NCBI RefSeq assembly: GCF_021462415.1
Contig: NZ_JAKEDS010000001.1
Coordinates: 406,273-470,272 of the forward strand
DNA length: 64,000 nucleotides
Source: Rhodohalobacter sp. 614A
Lineage (GTDB): Bacteria; Bacteroidota; Rhodothermia; Balneolales; Balneolaceae
Direction of reading: 5' to 3'
Shown here piece after piece: positions 6,863 through 14,869 of this stretch; positions within the stretch are counted from its first letter, which is position 1; each line of letters starts with the position of its first letter. The position numbers and the translations under genes are program-made. The notes beneath the pieces are model-generated. The model searched no databases and had not been told where the DNA came from. It saw only the letters and a program-made list of their open reading frames with translations.

Positions 6863-9337
6863 TTAAGGTTGAATGTTTAACATTCCGCATTTGTAATCAA
6901 AGAAATCATCACTCCCAATAGGTGATCCCGGAGGATTGTAAGGCGCCGGTGGAGTTGAGAATGTTTCGGGATCTTTCTGATACTGCTCAATTAATCCGAG
7001 GATATAATTATAATGGGCGTTCCAGACGGTATTGTCAAGTTCAAACACTCGTTCTGTTAGTGCCACTTGGAGGTTCTGAAGTACCATTTTAGCAACTGCT
7101 TTGGCATCCGGTGAAGCATTTTCATCCGATGCAAGCTCTACCAGGTTTCGGAAAACGGCTACATTCACAGCTCGCTGAATAGCTCCATAATACCCGCTTT
7201 CACGTTCTCCCAGAAGTGTGGCATCCAGAACGGACTCGGCTACTTCCATAAGTCCGGGATAACTGCTGTTTCGGGCAGATTGAGTCATTAAACGCGCGCT
7301 TCTTTCGGAGTTGAATATCATTGAAGCTGTGATATCTGTAGCTACTTCGGCCATAGCCATCGGATCGAGCATAGGGTTGCTGTATCCCCTGAAATGTTCT
7401 CTTGATGAAGGAGTTCCCACAGGTTGAGGTGGAATCAAATCCAAAACACCTTCGGGCAGTGCCAAAACCTCCGGCTGTAGTGTTTGTACAAGAGATTCAA
7501 TCGCATTTCTCTGAAGTTCTGCATCTACAATTTCAGGATTGGATTGAGTATCTCCCCGAACTTTATACGCGTAATTCACTCCGCCAATCAGCTTTGAAAC
7601 AGCCTCAACCTGATATCGATGATACAGATATATCGGCACGAGTCCATTTTCCAGATCTGACATCGGCCGCCCCATTTGAATGGCTTCTTCTCCAAAATTA
7701 TTCAATGCCACACTCCGGATTTCAAGAATATGATCCATTTGGTCAATCACATCTGTACCATAATCCCATAAATGTGCTGAAGGATGAACACCGCTTTGAG
7801 GCCGGGCAGCCTCATCAGAAATATATAATAAATCCATACCGAGGGTTTCCTGAATCATCTCATTCAGGGCTTCTTCTTCATTCTCATCGCCCGAAAAATC
7901 CTGGTAGCCAAATGCAATCGTTCGCTTATCCCATTCACCAATGTCTGTATCGTAAGCATTTTCGAGACTAATTCTTCCGCCGTCCAGAATCTCTGCTTGT
8001 GGATGAGGATAATCCATTACGGAAGCATCATCATTTGTGCTGGCAGCAAAATTATGGGCGAGTCCAAGTGTATGCCCAACTTCATGAGCCGATAACTGGC
8101 GAATTCGTGCCAAAGCCATCTCCAGCATTCTGTCATCTGATTCAGCGCCTTCTTCATAAGCAGCAAGTAATCCTTCGGCAATCAGGTAATCCTGGCGAAC
8201 CCGAAGAGATCCCAATAACACATTTCCTTTTATGATTTCGCCAGTTCTTGGATCCACAACGGACGAACCGTACGACCAGCCCCGGGTTGAACGATGCACC
8301 CAATTGATAACATTGTACCGGATATCGAGCGGGTGAGCATCATCCGGGAGAATTTCTACCTGGAAAGCATTTTCGTATCCAATGGCTTCAAATGCCTGGT
8401 TCCACCATCGTGCGCCATCCAGAAGAGCCGATCGAACCGGCTCAGGTGTTCCGTTATCCAGATAGTAAATAATTGGTTCGACCGGCTCACTGACTTCTGC
8501 TTCCGGATCTTTCTTTTCAAGCCGATGACGAACAATAAACTGTTTGTAAAACTCTCCACCGATTGGCGCACTATAATCCTGGTAGCCGATGGCAAAATAA
8601 CCTGATCTCGGGTCGAACTTTCGGGGCTTATATTCATCATCCGGCAATTCAACAAAAGAATGATGTTGACGAACGGTAACAGCATTTGAGCTGGGAGTTA
8701 CCGATCGAAGCCATCCACCGGCTCCGCTTCCGGTAAACGTGAGTGTTGCTTCAAACTCTGTATTTTTTGGAAAATTAAATGTACCGGGCAAATGCAAGGC
8801 TGATCGGGACTTGTCTATCGAATAACTTCCCTGGTTGCTCTGCCTGAGCCTGTCTGAAACGCCATGCGCGTCCTGCATTAAGAAATCTGTAAGATCGACG
8901 AGAATTCGTCCATCTTCCTGTGCGGCAGCATCAAACCCAAAAAGTACCGATTGTGCAAACGCTTCGTTGATCGACTTTTCTTCAAGAGGATTGTTCGAGG
9001 TTGCGCGATAATCATAATTTGGCTGAACAAGCAGAACTTTTGGTCCCACTTTTTCGAATTTCACAATTCGTGTATCTCCAAGCTGACTTCGGTCCAGGCC
9101 TATATCATTCGAACCAATTCCGGCAGCCAGTGAATTTACATAGATAAACTCCTGGTTGAGGTTGTCCACTTCCAACCAGATTTTTCCTTCGGCATCATCC
9201 CACCAGTAATCAAAAAAACCTTCGAATTTTTCCATCCCTTCTGTTTTTTCGGAGATGGTGGTTTGTGCGTGGAGCGTAATCAGGAAAAAAGTGCTGAAAA
9301 GTAGTGTAAGAAAAGAGATTAGTAGCGTTCGTTTCAT
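6863..9337 (-). CDS. Secreted zinc metalloprotease, DUF5117/DUF5118 type
   Basis: An 824-residue zincin. The site HEVGHTLGLAH is at about residues 417-427 (two His, catalytic Glu, third His) and the Met-turn ASVMDYP follows, which makes it a metzincin. The N-terminal region (IWLEVDNLNQEFIYV, GLDRSQLGD) and the long C-terminal helical part match the large zinc-dependent metalloproteases with DUF5117 and DUF4953 domains known in Bacteroidota. I chose the ATG at 9337 because it begins a clean signal peptide (MKRTLLISFLTLLFSTFF, cleavage after LHA). The longer in-frame ORF starting at 9454 adds a non-signal extension that runs into the terminator region of the gene upstream. Export to periplasm or outside is expected; the substrate is unknown. 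Confidence 0.87.
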   Translation of the reverse strand: MKRTLLISFLTLLFSTFFLITLHAQTTISEKTEGMEKFEGFFDYWWDDAEGKIWLEVDNLNQEFIYVNSLAAGIGSNDIGLDRSQLGDTRIVKFEKVGPKVLLVQPNYDYRATSNNPLEEKSINEAFAQSVLFGFDAAAQEDGRILVDLTDFLMQDAHGVSDRLRQSNQGSYSIDKSRSALHLPGTFNFPKNTEFEATLTFTGSGAGGWLRSVTPSSNAVTVRQHHSFVELPDDEYKPRKFDPRSGYFAIGYQDYSAPIGGEFYKQFIVRHRLEKKDPEAEVSEPVEPIIYYLDNGTPEPVRSALLDGARWWNQAFEAIGYENAFQVEILPDDAHPLDIRYNVINWVHRSTRGWSYGSSVVDPRTGEIIKGNVLLGSLRVRQDYLIAEGLLAAYEEGAESDDRMLEMALARIRQLSAHEVGHTLGLAHNFAASTNDDASVMDYPHPQAEILDGGRISLENAYDTDIGEWDKRTIAFGYQDFSGDENEEEALNEMIQETLGMDLLYISDEAARPQSGVHPSAHLWDYGTDVIDQMDHILEIRSVALNNFGEEAIQMGRPMSDLENGLVPIYLYHRYQVEAVSKLIGGVNYAYKVRGDTQSNPEIVDAELQRNAIESLVQTLQPEVLALPEGVLDLIPPQPVGTPSSREHFRGYSNPMLDPMAMAEVATDITASMIFNSERSARLMTQSARNSSYPGLMEVAESVLDATLLGERESGYYGAIQRAVNVAVFRNLVELASDENASPDAKAVAKMVLQNLQVALTERVFELDNTVWNAHYNYILGLIEQYQKDPETFSTPPAPYNPPGSPIGSDDFFDYKCGMLNIQP

Positions 9338-9437
9338 TTCGATCATTCTGTTGATTTTCGTGATATTTGAAGAAACGAAATGTTGGCGGGATTTGGAAGT
9401 TGTTATTTCAATCTCTGGATTACACGTCAACCATCCA

Positions 9438-9471
9438 TAAAAAAAGCCCCGCATTTTTCAATACGGGGCTT
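9438..9471 (-). terminator. Rho-independent terminator of the ankyrin gene
   Basis: On the minus strand, an 8-bp perfect stem (AAGCCCCG at 9471-9464 with CGGGGCTT at 9451-9444) with a 12-base loop runs straight into a T tract. It lies 19 bp past the stop of the ankyrin gene and separates it from the metalloprotease downstream. Confidence 0.9.
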
Positions 9472-9489
9472 CAAATAGAGATGAAATTT

Positions 9490-9978
9490 TTATCTCGATA
9501 AAGACGCTTCCGTCTTGTGTTTCAGTATATCGACAATGGCCGCATGACCATTTCTTTTTGCAATTTCCAGGGATGTGAAACCCATAGCATTTTTTGCATT
9601 TTCATCCGCTCCTTTTGCGAGGAGTTGCTCAACCACAAAGGTCTGGCCATGTTCTGATGCTATCATCAAAGCAGTATTTCCGGCACTATTCTTTTTGTTC
9701 AAATCCGGGTTATGTGCAAGAAGAATTCTTACAATTCTGGGATTCCCGATTTTAGCAGCAACCATCAGGGGAGTATTTCCATCCTGATCAACCGTATCGA
9801 CACTTGCACCTTCAGATAGCAGTACATTCAGGCTGACCAAATCAAGATTTGACACAGCATCAATCAAGTTATCCGTGAATTCGGATTCCGTTGCTTGTAG
9901 ATCATCAACTTGTGGTGAGGCAGCAAAAGACAGTGTGCTTAATAATAGGGTTAATGTTATTGTTAATAGTGTTTTCAT
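9490..9978 (-). CDS. Exported ankyrin-repeat protein
   Basis: A 162-residue protein with a signal peptide (MKTLLTITLTLLLSTLSF, cleavage near AAS) followed by about three to four ankyrin repeats. The repeat hallmarks are DGNTPLMVAAKIGNPRIVRI, AGNTALMIASEHGQTFVVEQ and MGFTSLEIAKRNGHAAIV. The start at 9978 is preferred over the ORF start 39 codons upstream because it begins the signal peptide. Bacterial periplasmic ankyrin proteins of this size often act as binding or anti-stress adaptors (the AnkB type beside catalase is one example), but there is no partner gene here, so its function is unassigned. It has its own terminator and is probably monocistronic. Confidence 0.85.
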   Translation of the reverse strand: MKTLLTITLTLLLSTLSFAASPQVDDLQATESEFTDNLIDAVSNLDLVSLNVLLSEGASVDTVDQDGNTPLMVAAKIGNPRIVRILLAHNPDLNKKNSAGNTALMIASEHGQTFVVEQLLAKGADENAKNAMGFTSLEIAKRNGHAAIVDILKHKTEASLSR

Positions 9979-10386
9979 TGTAATTTGTAATCTGTTGACG
10001 TGTTTAAAAATTTCCTGATTTTTTGCCGAATTCTTTTTGCATCGGCATATTTTATTTACCCTTCTTATAACGATTCGGCTTTGGGCAGGTTGCACTTTTT
10101 AGCATCAAATTCATAATCCATAAATATTTACCCCACAGGAGCTAAAAGCTTTTTAAAGTAAGTTTTACGTACAGATTTTTACCCGGTTTACTTCGCTAAT
10201 TGCCTTTATCTCTCTTAACAAATTTTTTTTCTTCTATTAATAATAAAGTGATAGTTGAAAACCTTTTTTTGTGAAAATTTCCGATGTTTTATTACATTCT
10301 ATCAGATTACAAGAATACGTTGGCTTAGCAATTTCAAAGAGTATTTATTTACCATCTTAACAATAAAAACAAGAAACTCTTAGAAC
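9979..10386. other. Intergenic region, no gene found
   Basis: This 408-bp AT-rich gap lies between the divergent ankyrin and receiver genes. I found no open frame with family resemblance, no RNA-like structure and no convincing sigma-70-like or Bacteroidota -33/-7 promoter. It should contain both promoters. Confidence 0.5.
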
Positions 10387-10764
10387 GTGAATAATCGTGT
10401 ACTAATCGTTGAAGACTGCCATATTCAGTCTACGGTTGTAAAAAAAATGCTTGAGAGTGAGAATTTTGTTGTTACAGCCGTTTGCCGATCTGGCGAAGAG
10501 GTTCTTAATCAATTAAAAGTTGATGTACCGGATATTATTTTGATGGATATTTTCATCAATGGAAACATAAACGGTATTGAAACCATGAGGCTGGTTCGCG
10601 AGACGCATACAATGCCTGTAATTTTTATTACCGCTTTAACCAAATCCGAGCTGCATGATGAAGCTCTTTCATTAGCACCTTCAGATTTACTTACCAAGCC
10701 GATTTCAAAAGTAGATTTGTTAAACGCTATCACCAAGCTGCTGGATCAGGTCGTAGAAGCTTAG
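10387..10764 (+). CDS. Single-domain response regulator receiver
   Basis: A 125-residue CheY-like receiver with nothing else attached. The acidic pocket is E9-D10, the phospho-accepting Asp is D54 (ILMDIF), T82 is the conserved Thr (FITAL) and K104 is the conserved Lys (TKPIS). The sequence DIFINGNINGIETM resembles receivers found with PAS/histidine kinases. The start codon is GTG at 10387, and Shine-Dalgarno support is poor. No kinase or output gene is adjacent, so it is an orphan that must act through a remote kinase or protein partner. Confidence 0.88.
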   Translation: MNNRVLIVEDCHIQSTVVKKMLESENFVVTAVCRSGEEVLNQLKVDVPDIILMDIFINGNINGIETMRLVRETHTMPVIFITALTKSELHDEALSLAPSDLLTKPISKVDLLNAITKLLDQVVEA

Positions 10765-10829
10765 ATTAGTTTTAAATATCCTATCCTGCCAGTTTCAACA
10801 CTTCTGAAATAACCACCAGATAAAACTTT

Positions 10830-11285
10830 TTACCGGGAATTTCTCCATCGTTCCCGTCGTTGCATTCGGCGATGGTGTATTGAATCTGGATGCGCGAATT
10901 TGCTTAATTCCTGTAATTGCTCTTCCGTCAAAACTTCATCTACATCGTCCACAAATTCTGAATACATTTCCCGCAAAATTTGTGCTTCCTCTTCTTTATG
11001 CTCTGTCATTCGGCTGAACAGAGCCTGGAAATGTTCGGATTGAATTTCAAAAAAGGGCTCAATCTGATCATCCTGAAGATCTAATCTTTCAATCAAAAAG
11101 TTTCTCATACGCTGGGGCATTTCGCCTTCCATCTGAGAAGGAAAATCTCTGTTTGTTCCCGGACCGCGTTCAAAACTCTCGGCGGGTAACCGTGGAGTAA
11201 TTGCCTCATTCAGAAAAAAACCTGAAGCACCTCCAACCAGGAAAATCACCACATAGGCCAATAATGCTTTACTTTTAATATTCAT
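10830..11285 (-). CDS. Spy/CnrX-like periplasmic helical protein
   Basis: A 151-residue protein with an N-terminal membrane anchor (ALLAYVVIFLVGGASGFFL) and a periplasmic alpha-helical domain. The helices contain RLDLQDDQIEPFFEIQSEHF and VLTEEQLQELSKF, the spacing seen in heavy-metal sensor CnrX-type and Spy/LTxxQ chaperone-like proteins. The tail is very basic (RRMQRRERWRNSR). It is the last gene of the sigma-factor operon, 11 bp after the anti-sigma gene. A role in sensing envelope or metal stress and controlling the ECF sigma factor is inferred from this position. Confidence 0.72.
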   Translation of the reverse strand: MNIKSKALLAYVVIFLVGGASGFFLNEAITPRLPAESFERGPGTNRDFPSQMEGEMPQRMRNFLIERLDLQDDQIEPFFEIQSEHFQALFSRMTEHKEEEAQILREMYSEFVDDVDEVLTEEQLQELSKFAHPDSIHHRRMQRRERWRNSR

Positions 11286-11296
11286 TTTTTTGAATT

Positions 11297-11752
11297 TTAT
11301 TCACCAGATAAATCTTCCAAATAGAGTACATAATTTTCGGCAATTGAATTCTCATCCACCGGGTAGAAATATTCTTCTACAACTTCTTCGCTATCTACCT
11401 GTTCTTTTCCAAACGGGATGAGGGAAAACAGCGACGTAATCGCAAAAACAGCAAGCGAAGCAGCCAGGGCATACCTTCGGAACCAATTCAAGGAAATTAC
11501 TTCAAACGAATCTGGTACATAAGAAAAATCACGAATGCTTTGTTTAATGTTTTGAATGGATCGGCCAAAGTTTTCCGTTTGCAAATCTGCCGGATATAAC
11601 GTTGAAAGATCGGGTAACTTCATAATCGACTGGTAATCTTCATACAAATCCGGATGCTTATGAAGTTCATTTTCCAACTTTTCAATTTCACTGGCTGTCA
11701 GTACGCCATCGGAGGCGTCTACAATGAGACGTTCGAGTTCTTCTCTTTTCAT
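11297..11752 (-). CDS. Single-pass anti-sigma-factor-like protein
   Basis: A 151-residue protein whose start overlaps the sigma gene stop by 4 bp (ATGA), indicating translational coupling. The N-terminal cytoplasmic part (ERLIVDASDGVLTASEIEKL, ELHKHPDLYEDY) has the layout of zinc-less anti-sigma domains. A single TM segment (YALAASLAVFAITSLFSLI) and a short acidic external tail follow. There is no HXXXCXXC zinc motif. The function comes from this architecture and from gene order. Confidence 0.75.
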   Translation of the reverse strand: MKREELERLIVDASDGVLTASEIEKLENELHKHPDLYEDYQSIMKLPDLSTLYPADLQTENFGRSIQNIKQSIRDFSYVPDSFEVISLNWFRRYALAASLAVFAITSLFSLIPFGKEQVDSEEVVEEYFYPVDENSIAENYVLYLEDLSGE

Positions 11753-12264
11753 GACTGATCAACCCCCATTTGTTTTAAAGTTATAGCTAACTGTTTTCGG
11801 GCACGGAACATTCTGTTTTTCAAGGTTTGTTCATTAACACCGGTTACGTCAGATATTTCCGGGTAGCTAAGCCCGTCAATCGATTTCATGATGACAATAC
11901 TTTTTAGCATTTCCGGTAGTTGTGAGATGGCTTCTTTCAGCAGTTGCACATCCTCTTTCTTATTCTCTGTGCTGTAATCATCGGATTCAATCTCAAACTC
12001 TTCAACAGGAACAGAACTTCGGTTTGATTCATACTTACGTTTTCGAAACTCATCAATACACTTATTCCTGGCAATGGAATAGAGCCAGGTATACATATTT
12101 GATTTCGCTTCAAACTGATCCAGGTTTTTATATGCTTTGAGAAATGTATCCTGCAAAATATCCTCCGCTTCAATATCAGATCCTGCAAGGTAAGCACTCA
12201 TGGATCGGTGGAGGCGAGGGTAGAGTTCTTCGATCTGTTTTTCAAACCAATCATTTCTGCTCAT
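11749..12264 (-). CDS. ECF-type RNA polymerase sigma factor
   Basis: A 171-residue sigma-70 family protein with only regions 2 and 4. Region 2 contains AEDILQDTFLKAYKNLDQF and YTWLYSIARNKCIDEFRKR (core binding and -10 recognition). Region 4 contains LPEMLKSIVIMKSIDGLSY and the helix-turn-helix SDVTGVNEQTLKNRMFRAR (-35 recognition). It sits between a Spy-like gene and an anti-sigma gene on one strand, so it probably drives an envelope-stress response and this operon. Confidence 0.93.
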   Translation of the reverse strand: MSRNDWFEKQIEELYPRLHRSMSAYLAGSDIEAEDILQDTFLKAYKNLDQFEAKSNMYTWLYSIARNKCIDEFRKRKYESNRSSVPVEEFEIESDDYSTENKKEDVQLLKEAISQLPEMLKSIVIMKSIDGLSYPEISDVTGVNEQTLKNRMFRARKQLAITLKQMGVDQS

Positions 12265-12319
12265 TCCTCAATTGCCTCCACGGTTTCCATCCGTACCACA
12301 CGATCTATTCACGACCGGG

Positions 12320-13054
12320 TTACCTGCTCCACATTCGGTATCCCCGACCGTAATTTCCCTGGCCGCGATTCCCAAATCCAAACCCGAGGTTTTGACGCAG
12401 ACTTTCATATTCATCAACAGTCAAAATATTTCGAAGCTGGTCATCGGTTTCTCTCATTTGCTGGAAGTGGTCAGTCCACAAATCCTGATTCATTTCTCCG
12501 GGATTCGTAATTCGCTGTCTGGCCCATTCCAAACGATTGTTACTTTGCGCATTCAGAAGATTTAAAACCTGTTCCGCTTTATCGCCTTCAATACCGGCTT
12601 CATTTACAATGTATTCATGTCGAAATGTACGAAATTCATAGGCTTTCTCTGTTTGCTCAATCATCTTGTTTTGGAGGATTTCTACCTGATCATCGGTAAG
12701 AATATCCAAAACCTCCTGTCTGCGTGCCAATCTTGCTTCAGCATTCGCCCCCCCAAATCCAAAATCCTGGTTTCTGAAACCCTGGCCGCGCGAACCTCTT
12801 CTATTATTCCGAAAATTACCGCGATCTCCGCGTCTCATCGACCGATCAGCCGGACGAAATTGGTTTCTGTGTTCAATTTGAAGTGCGATTAATTCACTCT
12901 TTTGATCATCTGTCAAATTCAGTTCGTCACCATATTGGATGATTAATTGCTGAACTCCCGGTGTGGCTAATCCCATCCGGTTCCCTGGCTGCGCAAATAC
13001 TTGGTTTACAGCAGCTATAAACATAAAAACAATTAAGAGGATTGCTTTTTTCAT
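12320..13054 (-). CDS. Secreted Arg/Gly-rich Spy-like helical protein
   Basis: A 244-residue exported protein. The signal peptide (MKKAILLIVFMFIAAVNQ, cleavage after VFA) supports the ATG at 13054 over the ORF start three codons earlier. Two LTxxQ-like helices (LNLTDDQKSELIALQIEH and VLDILTDDQVEILQNKMIEQ) flank a disordered region rich in Arg, Gly and Asn. A third helical block near the end (ILTVDEYESLRQNLGFG) is followed by a Gly-rich tail. Spy-like periplasmic proteins bind unfolded proteins or metals; that role is inferred. It is the first gene of the sigma operon and may be both target and sensor. Confidence 0.75.
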   Translation of the reverse strand: MKKAILLIVFMFIAAVNQVFAQPGNRMGLATPGVQQLIIQYGDELNLTDDQKSELIALQIEHRNQFRPADRSMRRGDRGNFRNNRRGSRGQGFRNQDFGFGGANAEARLARRQEVLDILTDDQVEILQNKMIEQTEKAYEFRTFRHEYIVNEAGIEGDKAEQVLNLLNAQSNNRLEWARQRITNPGEMNQDLWTDHFQQMRETDDQLRNILTVDEYESLRQNLGFGFGNRGQGNYGRGYRMWSR

Positions 13055-13218
13055 GGTATTCACCTTTGTCTTAAGGTTGTTTGTTTCTCTTGATTATTAG
13101 ACGGTGAATTTCCCAATCCGTTTGGTTCTGCTTTCAAAATTTTTTACACCCGATTTTCTTATGCTTCATTCCATCAATTCTGTACATTAAAAGTATATGC
13201 TAACGAAATTTATTTTCC

Positions 13219-14058
13219 ATGAAATCCATTCATCTGCTTTTCCCGGGACTCCTCATTTCACTTTTACTGTTCTCAGCATGTTCAAATTCTGAAGAAATAT
13301 CATCTGCCGACCAGGAAGAATGGATTGAACTCTTTAACGGTGAAAATCTTAACGGGTGGGATATTAAAATCACTCATCATGAGTTAAACGAGAATTATGC
13401 CAACACTTTCCGAGTAGAGAACGGACATCTCATTAACCGGTTTGACGGATATGAAGAGTTTGGCGGTCAATTCGGTCACATTTATTATCAGAAGCCTTTT
13501 TCATATTACAGGCTAATTACCGAATATCGATTCCCGGGCGAGCAAGTTGAAGGTGGACCGGGATGGGCATTTATGAACAATGGAATCATGTTTCATTCCC
13601 AGCCGGCAGACAGTGTTACGCTTGATCAGGAATTCCCAAATTCCATCGAATTTCAATTGCTTGGTGTTGAAAGCGATACGCTGGAGAGATCAAACGGAAA
13701 TGTCTGCACCCCCGGAACTCATGTTGTGATTGATGGAGAGTTAATCACGAATCATTGCACCAGTTCAAACGGACCGACAAATCTCGGGAGTGAGTGGGTC
13801 ACGGCTGAATTGATCGCTTATGGCGATTCATTGATTCAGCATAAAATCAATGGAGAGATTGTACTGGAATATACCCAGCCACAGCTGGATGACGGAACTC
13901 CTTTAACCGGCGGATATATTGCCTTTCAATCAGAAAGCCATCCCACGGAATTCAGATCCATTCGGCTCTTGAACCTGGAAGGATGTATGGATGAAAACGC
14001 CTCGAACTATAAAACGTACTATGTAAAATCAAAGCCCGAAAGTTGTAGTTACGATTAG
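13219..14058 (+). CDS. DUF1080 (3-keto-disaccharide hydrolase-type) lipoprotein
   Basis: A 279-residue protein with a lipobox (LLFSAC, Cys21) and a single DUF1080 jelly-roll domain. Characteristic parts are EWIELFNGENLNGWDIKI, FGHIYYQKPFSYYRLITEYR, NNGIMFHSQ and SIEFQLLG. Family members hydrolyse or bind 3-keto-sugars and are common in Bacteroidota, Balneolota and Planctomycetes. After the domain comes GCMDENASNYKTYY ending in CSYD. This is a short cysteine-paired motif of the GCMDxxAxNYxxxA type that usually decorates long repeat-containing secreted proteins, so finding one copy here is unusual. The gene overlaps the convergent DUF488 gene by 4 bp. Confidence 0.87.
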   Translation: MKSIHLLFPGLLISLLLFSACSNSEEISSADQEEWIELFNGENLNGWDIKITHHELNENYANTFRVENGHLINRFDGYEEFGGQFGHIYYQKPFSYYRLITEYRFPGEQVEGGPGWAFMNNGIMFHSQPADSVTLDQEFPNSIEFQLLGVESDTLERSNGNVCTPGTHVVIDGELITNHCTSSNGPTNLGSEWVTAELIAYGDSLIQHKINGEIVLEYTQPQLDDGTPLTGGYIAFQSESHPTEFRSIRLLNLEGCMDENASNYKTYYVKSKPESCSYD

Positions 14059-14426
14059 ATATCGTTTCCGTTTTCGAGCAGATCTTCAAGGAATTCTTTC
14101 AGAAGCACCGTGCTGTTATGCTTTTCATCTTTAGAAGCATAAACCAGTGTTACCGTTTCATTCATTTTGATGATTTCGAGAAGTTCTTCAATCTGTTCCG
14201 ACCCAAAAAGCTCTTTACGATAACGCCCTTTGAACTCATCCCATTTTTCGTGATCGTGATCAAACCACTTTCTGAGATCCTGGCTGGGCGAAATTCCTTT
14301 CATCCATTGATCCAGATTTGCCCGATCTTTGGTAACTCCGCGCGGCCAGAGGCGTTCTGTAAGAATTCGAACTCCATCGGATTCTTCAGGTTCTTCATAA
14401 ACGCGTTTGGTTTTGATTTTACTCAT
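14055..14426 (-). CDS. DUF488 family protein
   Basis: A 123-residue member of the YeaO-like DUF488 group. Family hallmarks are RILTERLWPRGVTKD near the start, the DLRKWFDHDHEKWDEFK block in the middle, and TLVYASKDEKHNS near the end. The ATG at 14426 (MSKIKTKRVYEEP) matches the usual family N-terminus; the ORF extends nine codons further but without need. The biochemical function is not established. It lies 30 bp downstream of the globin gene on the same strand and is probably co-transcribed. DUF488 and globin genes are often near neighbours. Confidence 0.88.
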   Translation of the reverse strand: MSKIKTKRVYEEPEESDGVRILTERLWPRGVTKDRANLDQWMKGISPSQDLRKWFDHDHEKWDEFKGRYRKELFGSEQIEELLEIIKMNETVTLVYASKDEKHNSTVLLKEFLEDLLENGNDI

Positions 14427-14456
14427 GATTGAAATGTTTTTCACAATTTTCACAAC

Positions 14457-14834
14457 TTAATTAAACTTGCCGCTCATCTCCATTTTCAGCGCAAATGATG
14501 AAGCAATTTTAGCCGCCATCTCTTTTGCATAGTCAGCTTTTTTTCCTTCAAATAATTCATCAACTGTGGATTCAAAAAGTCCAAACCACAGCGAAAAATC
14601 ATCTTTTTGAATAGGGAGAGGAATATGTTGACGAAACGGCCGCCCTTTGTATTGACCGGTTTGAAACAACAAGTTCGACCAAAAATCAACCATTATCGAC
14701 AGATGCGTATTCCAGTCAACTTTGGCAACATCATTAAAAATGTACCCCATGCGTTCATTATCCCGCACTTTGCCATAAAATGTATGGACCAATTCCCGCA
14801 CATCCGATTCATTGCTGATATCGTGCTTAGCCAT
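14457..14834 (-). CDS. Group III truncated haemoglobin
   Basis: A 125-residue globin of the 2-over-2 type, group III. The pattern DWNTHLSIMVDFWSNLLFQT followed by GRPFRQHIPLP is diagnostic. His70 in FRQHIPLP is the expected proximal heme ligand, and the aromatic-rich FFQTG region matches the group. Group III globins are poorly understood; proposed roles include protection from NO or peroxide and redox chemistry in microaerobic conditions. The gene lies 35 bp after the stop of the cysteine-rich barrel-like protein and shares its strand, so the two appear to form an operon that continues into DUF488. Confidence 0.9.
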   Translation of the reverse strand: MAKHDISNESDVRELVHTFYGKVRDNERMGYIFNDVAKVDWNTHLSIMVDFWSNLLFQTGQYKGRPFRQHIPLPIQKDDFSLWFGLFESTVDELFEGKKADYAKEMAAKIASSFALKMEMSGKFN

Positions 14835-14869
14835 CTCTTTCTTTACTTCGTCAATATTTTATTGAGCTG

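Noticed and set aside
7402-7971. 189-codon plus-strand frame inside the metalloprotease gene
   Set aside because: It lies antisense to the HEVGH zinc-protease gene and is His/Pro-rich without any domain pattern.
9338-9454. 39-codon N-terminal extension of the zinc metalloprotease
   Set aside because: The extension lacks a signal peptide and runs into the ankyrin terminator; the internal ATG at 9337 starts a clean signal peptide.
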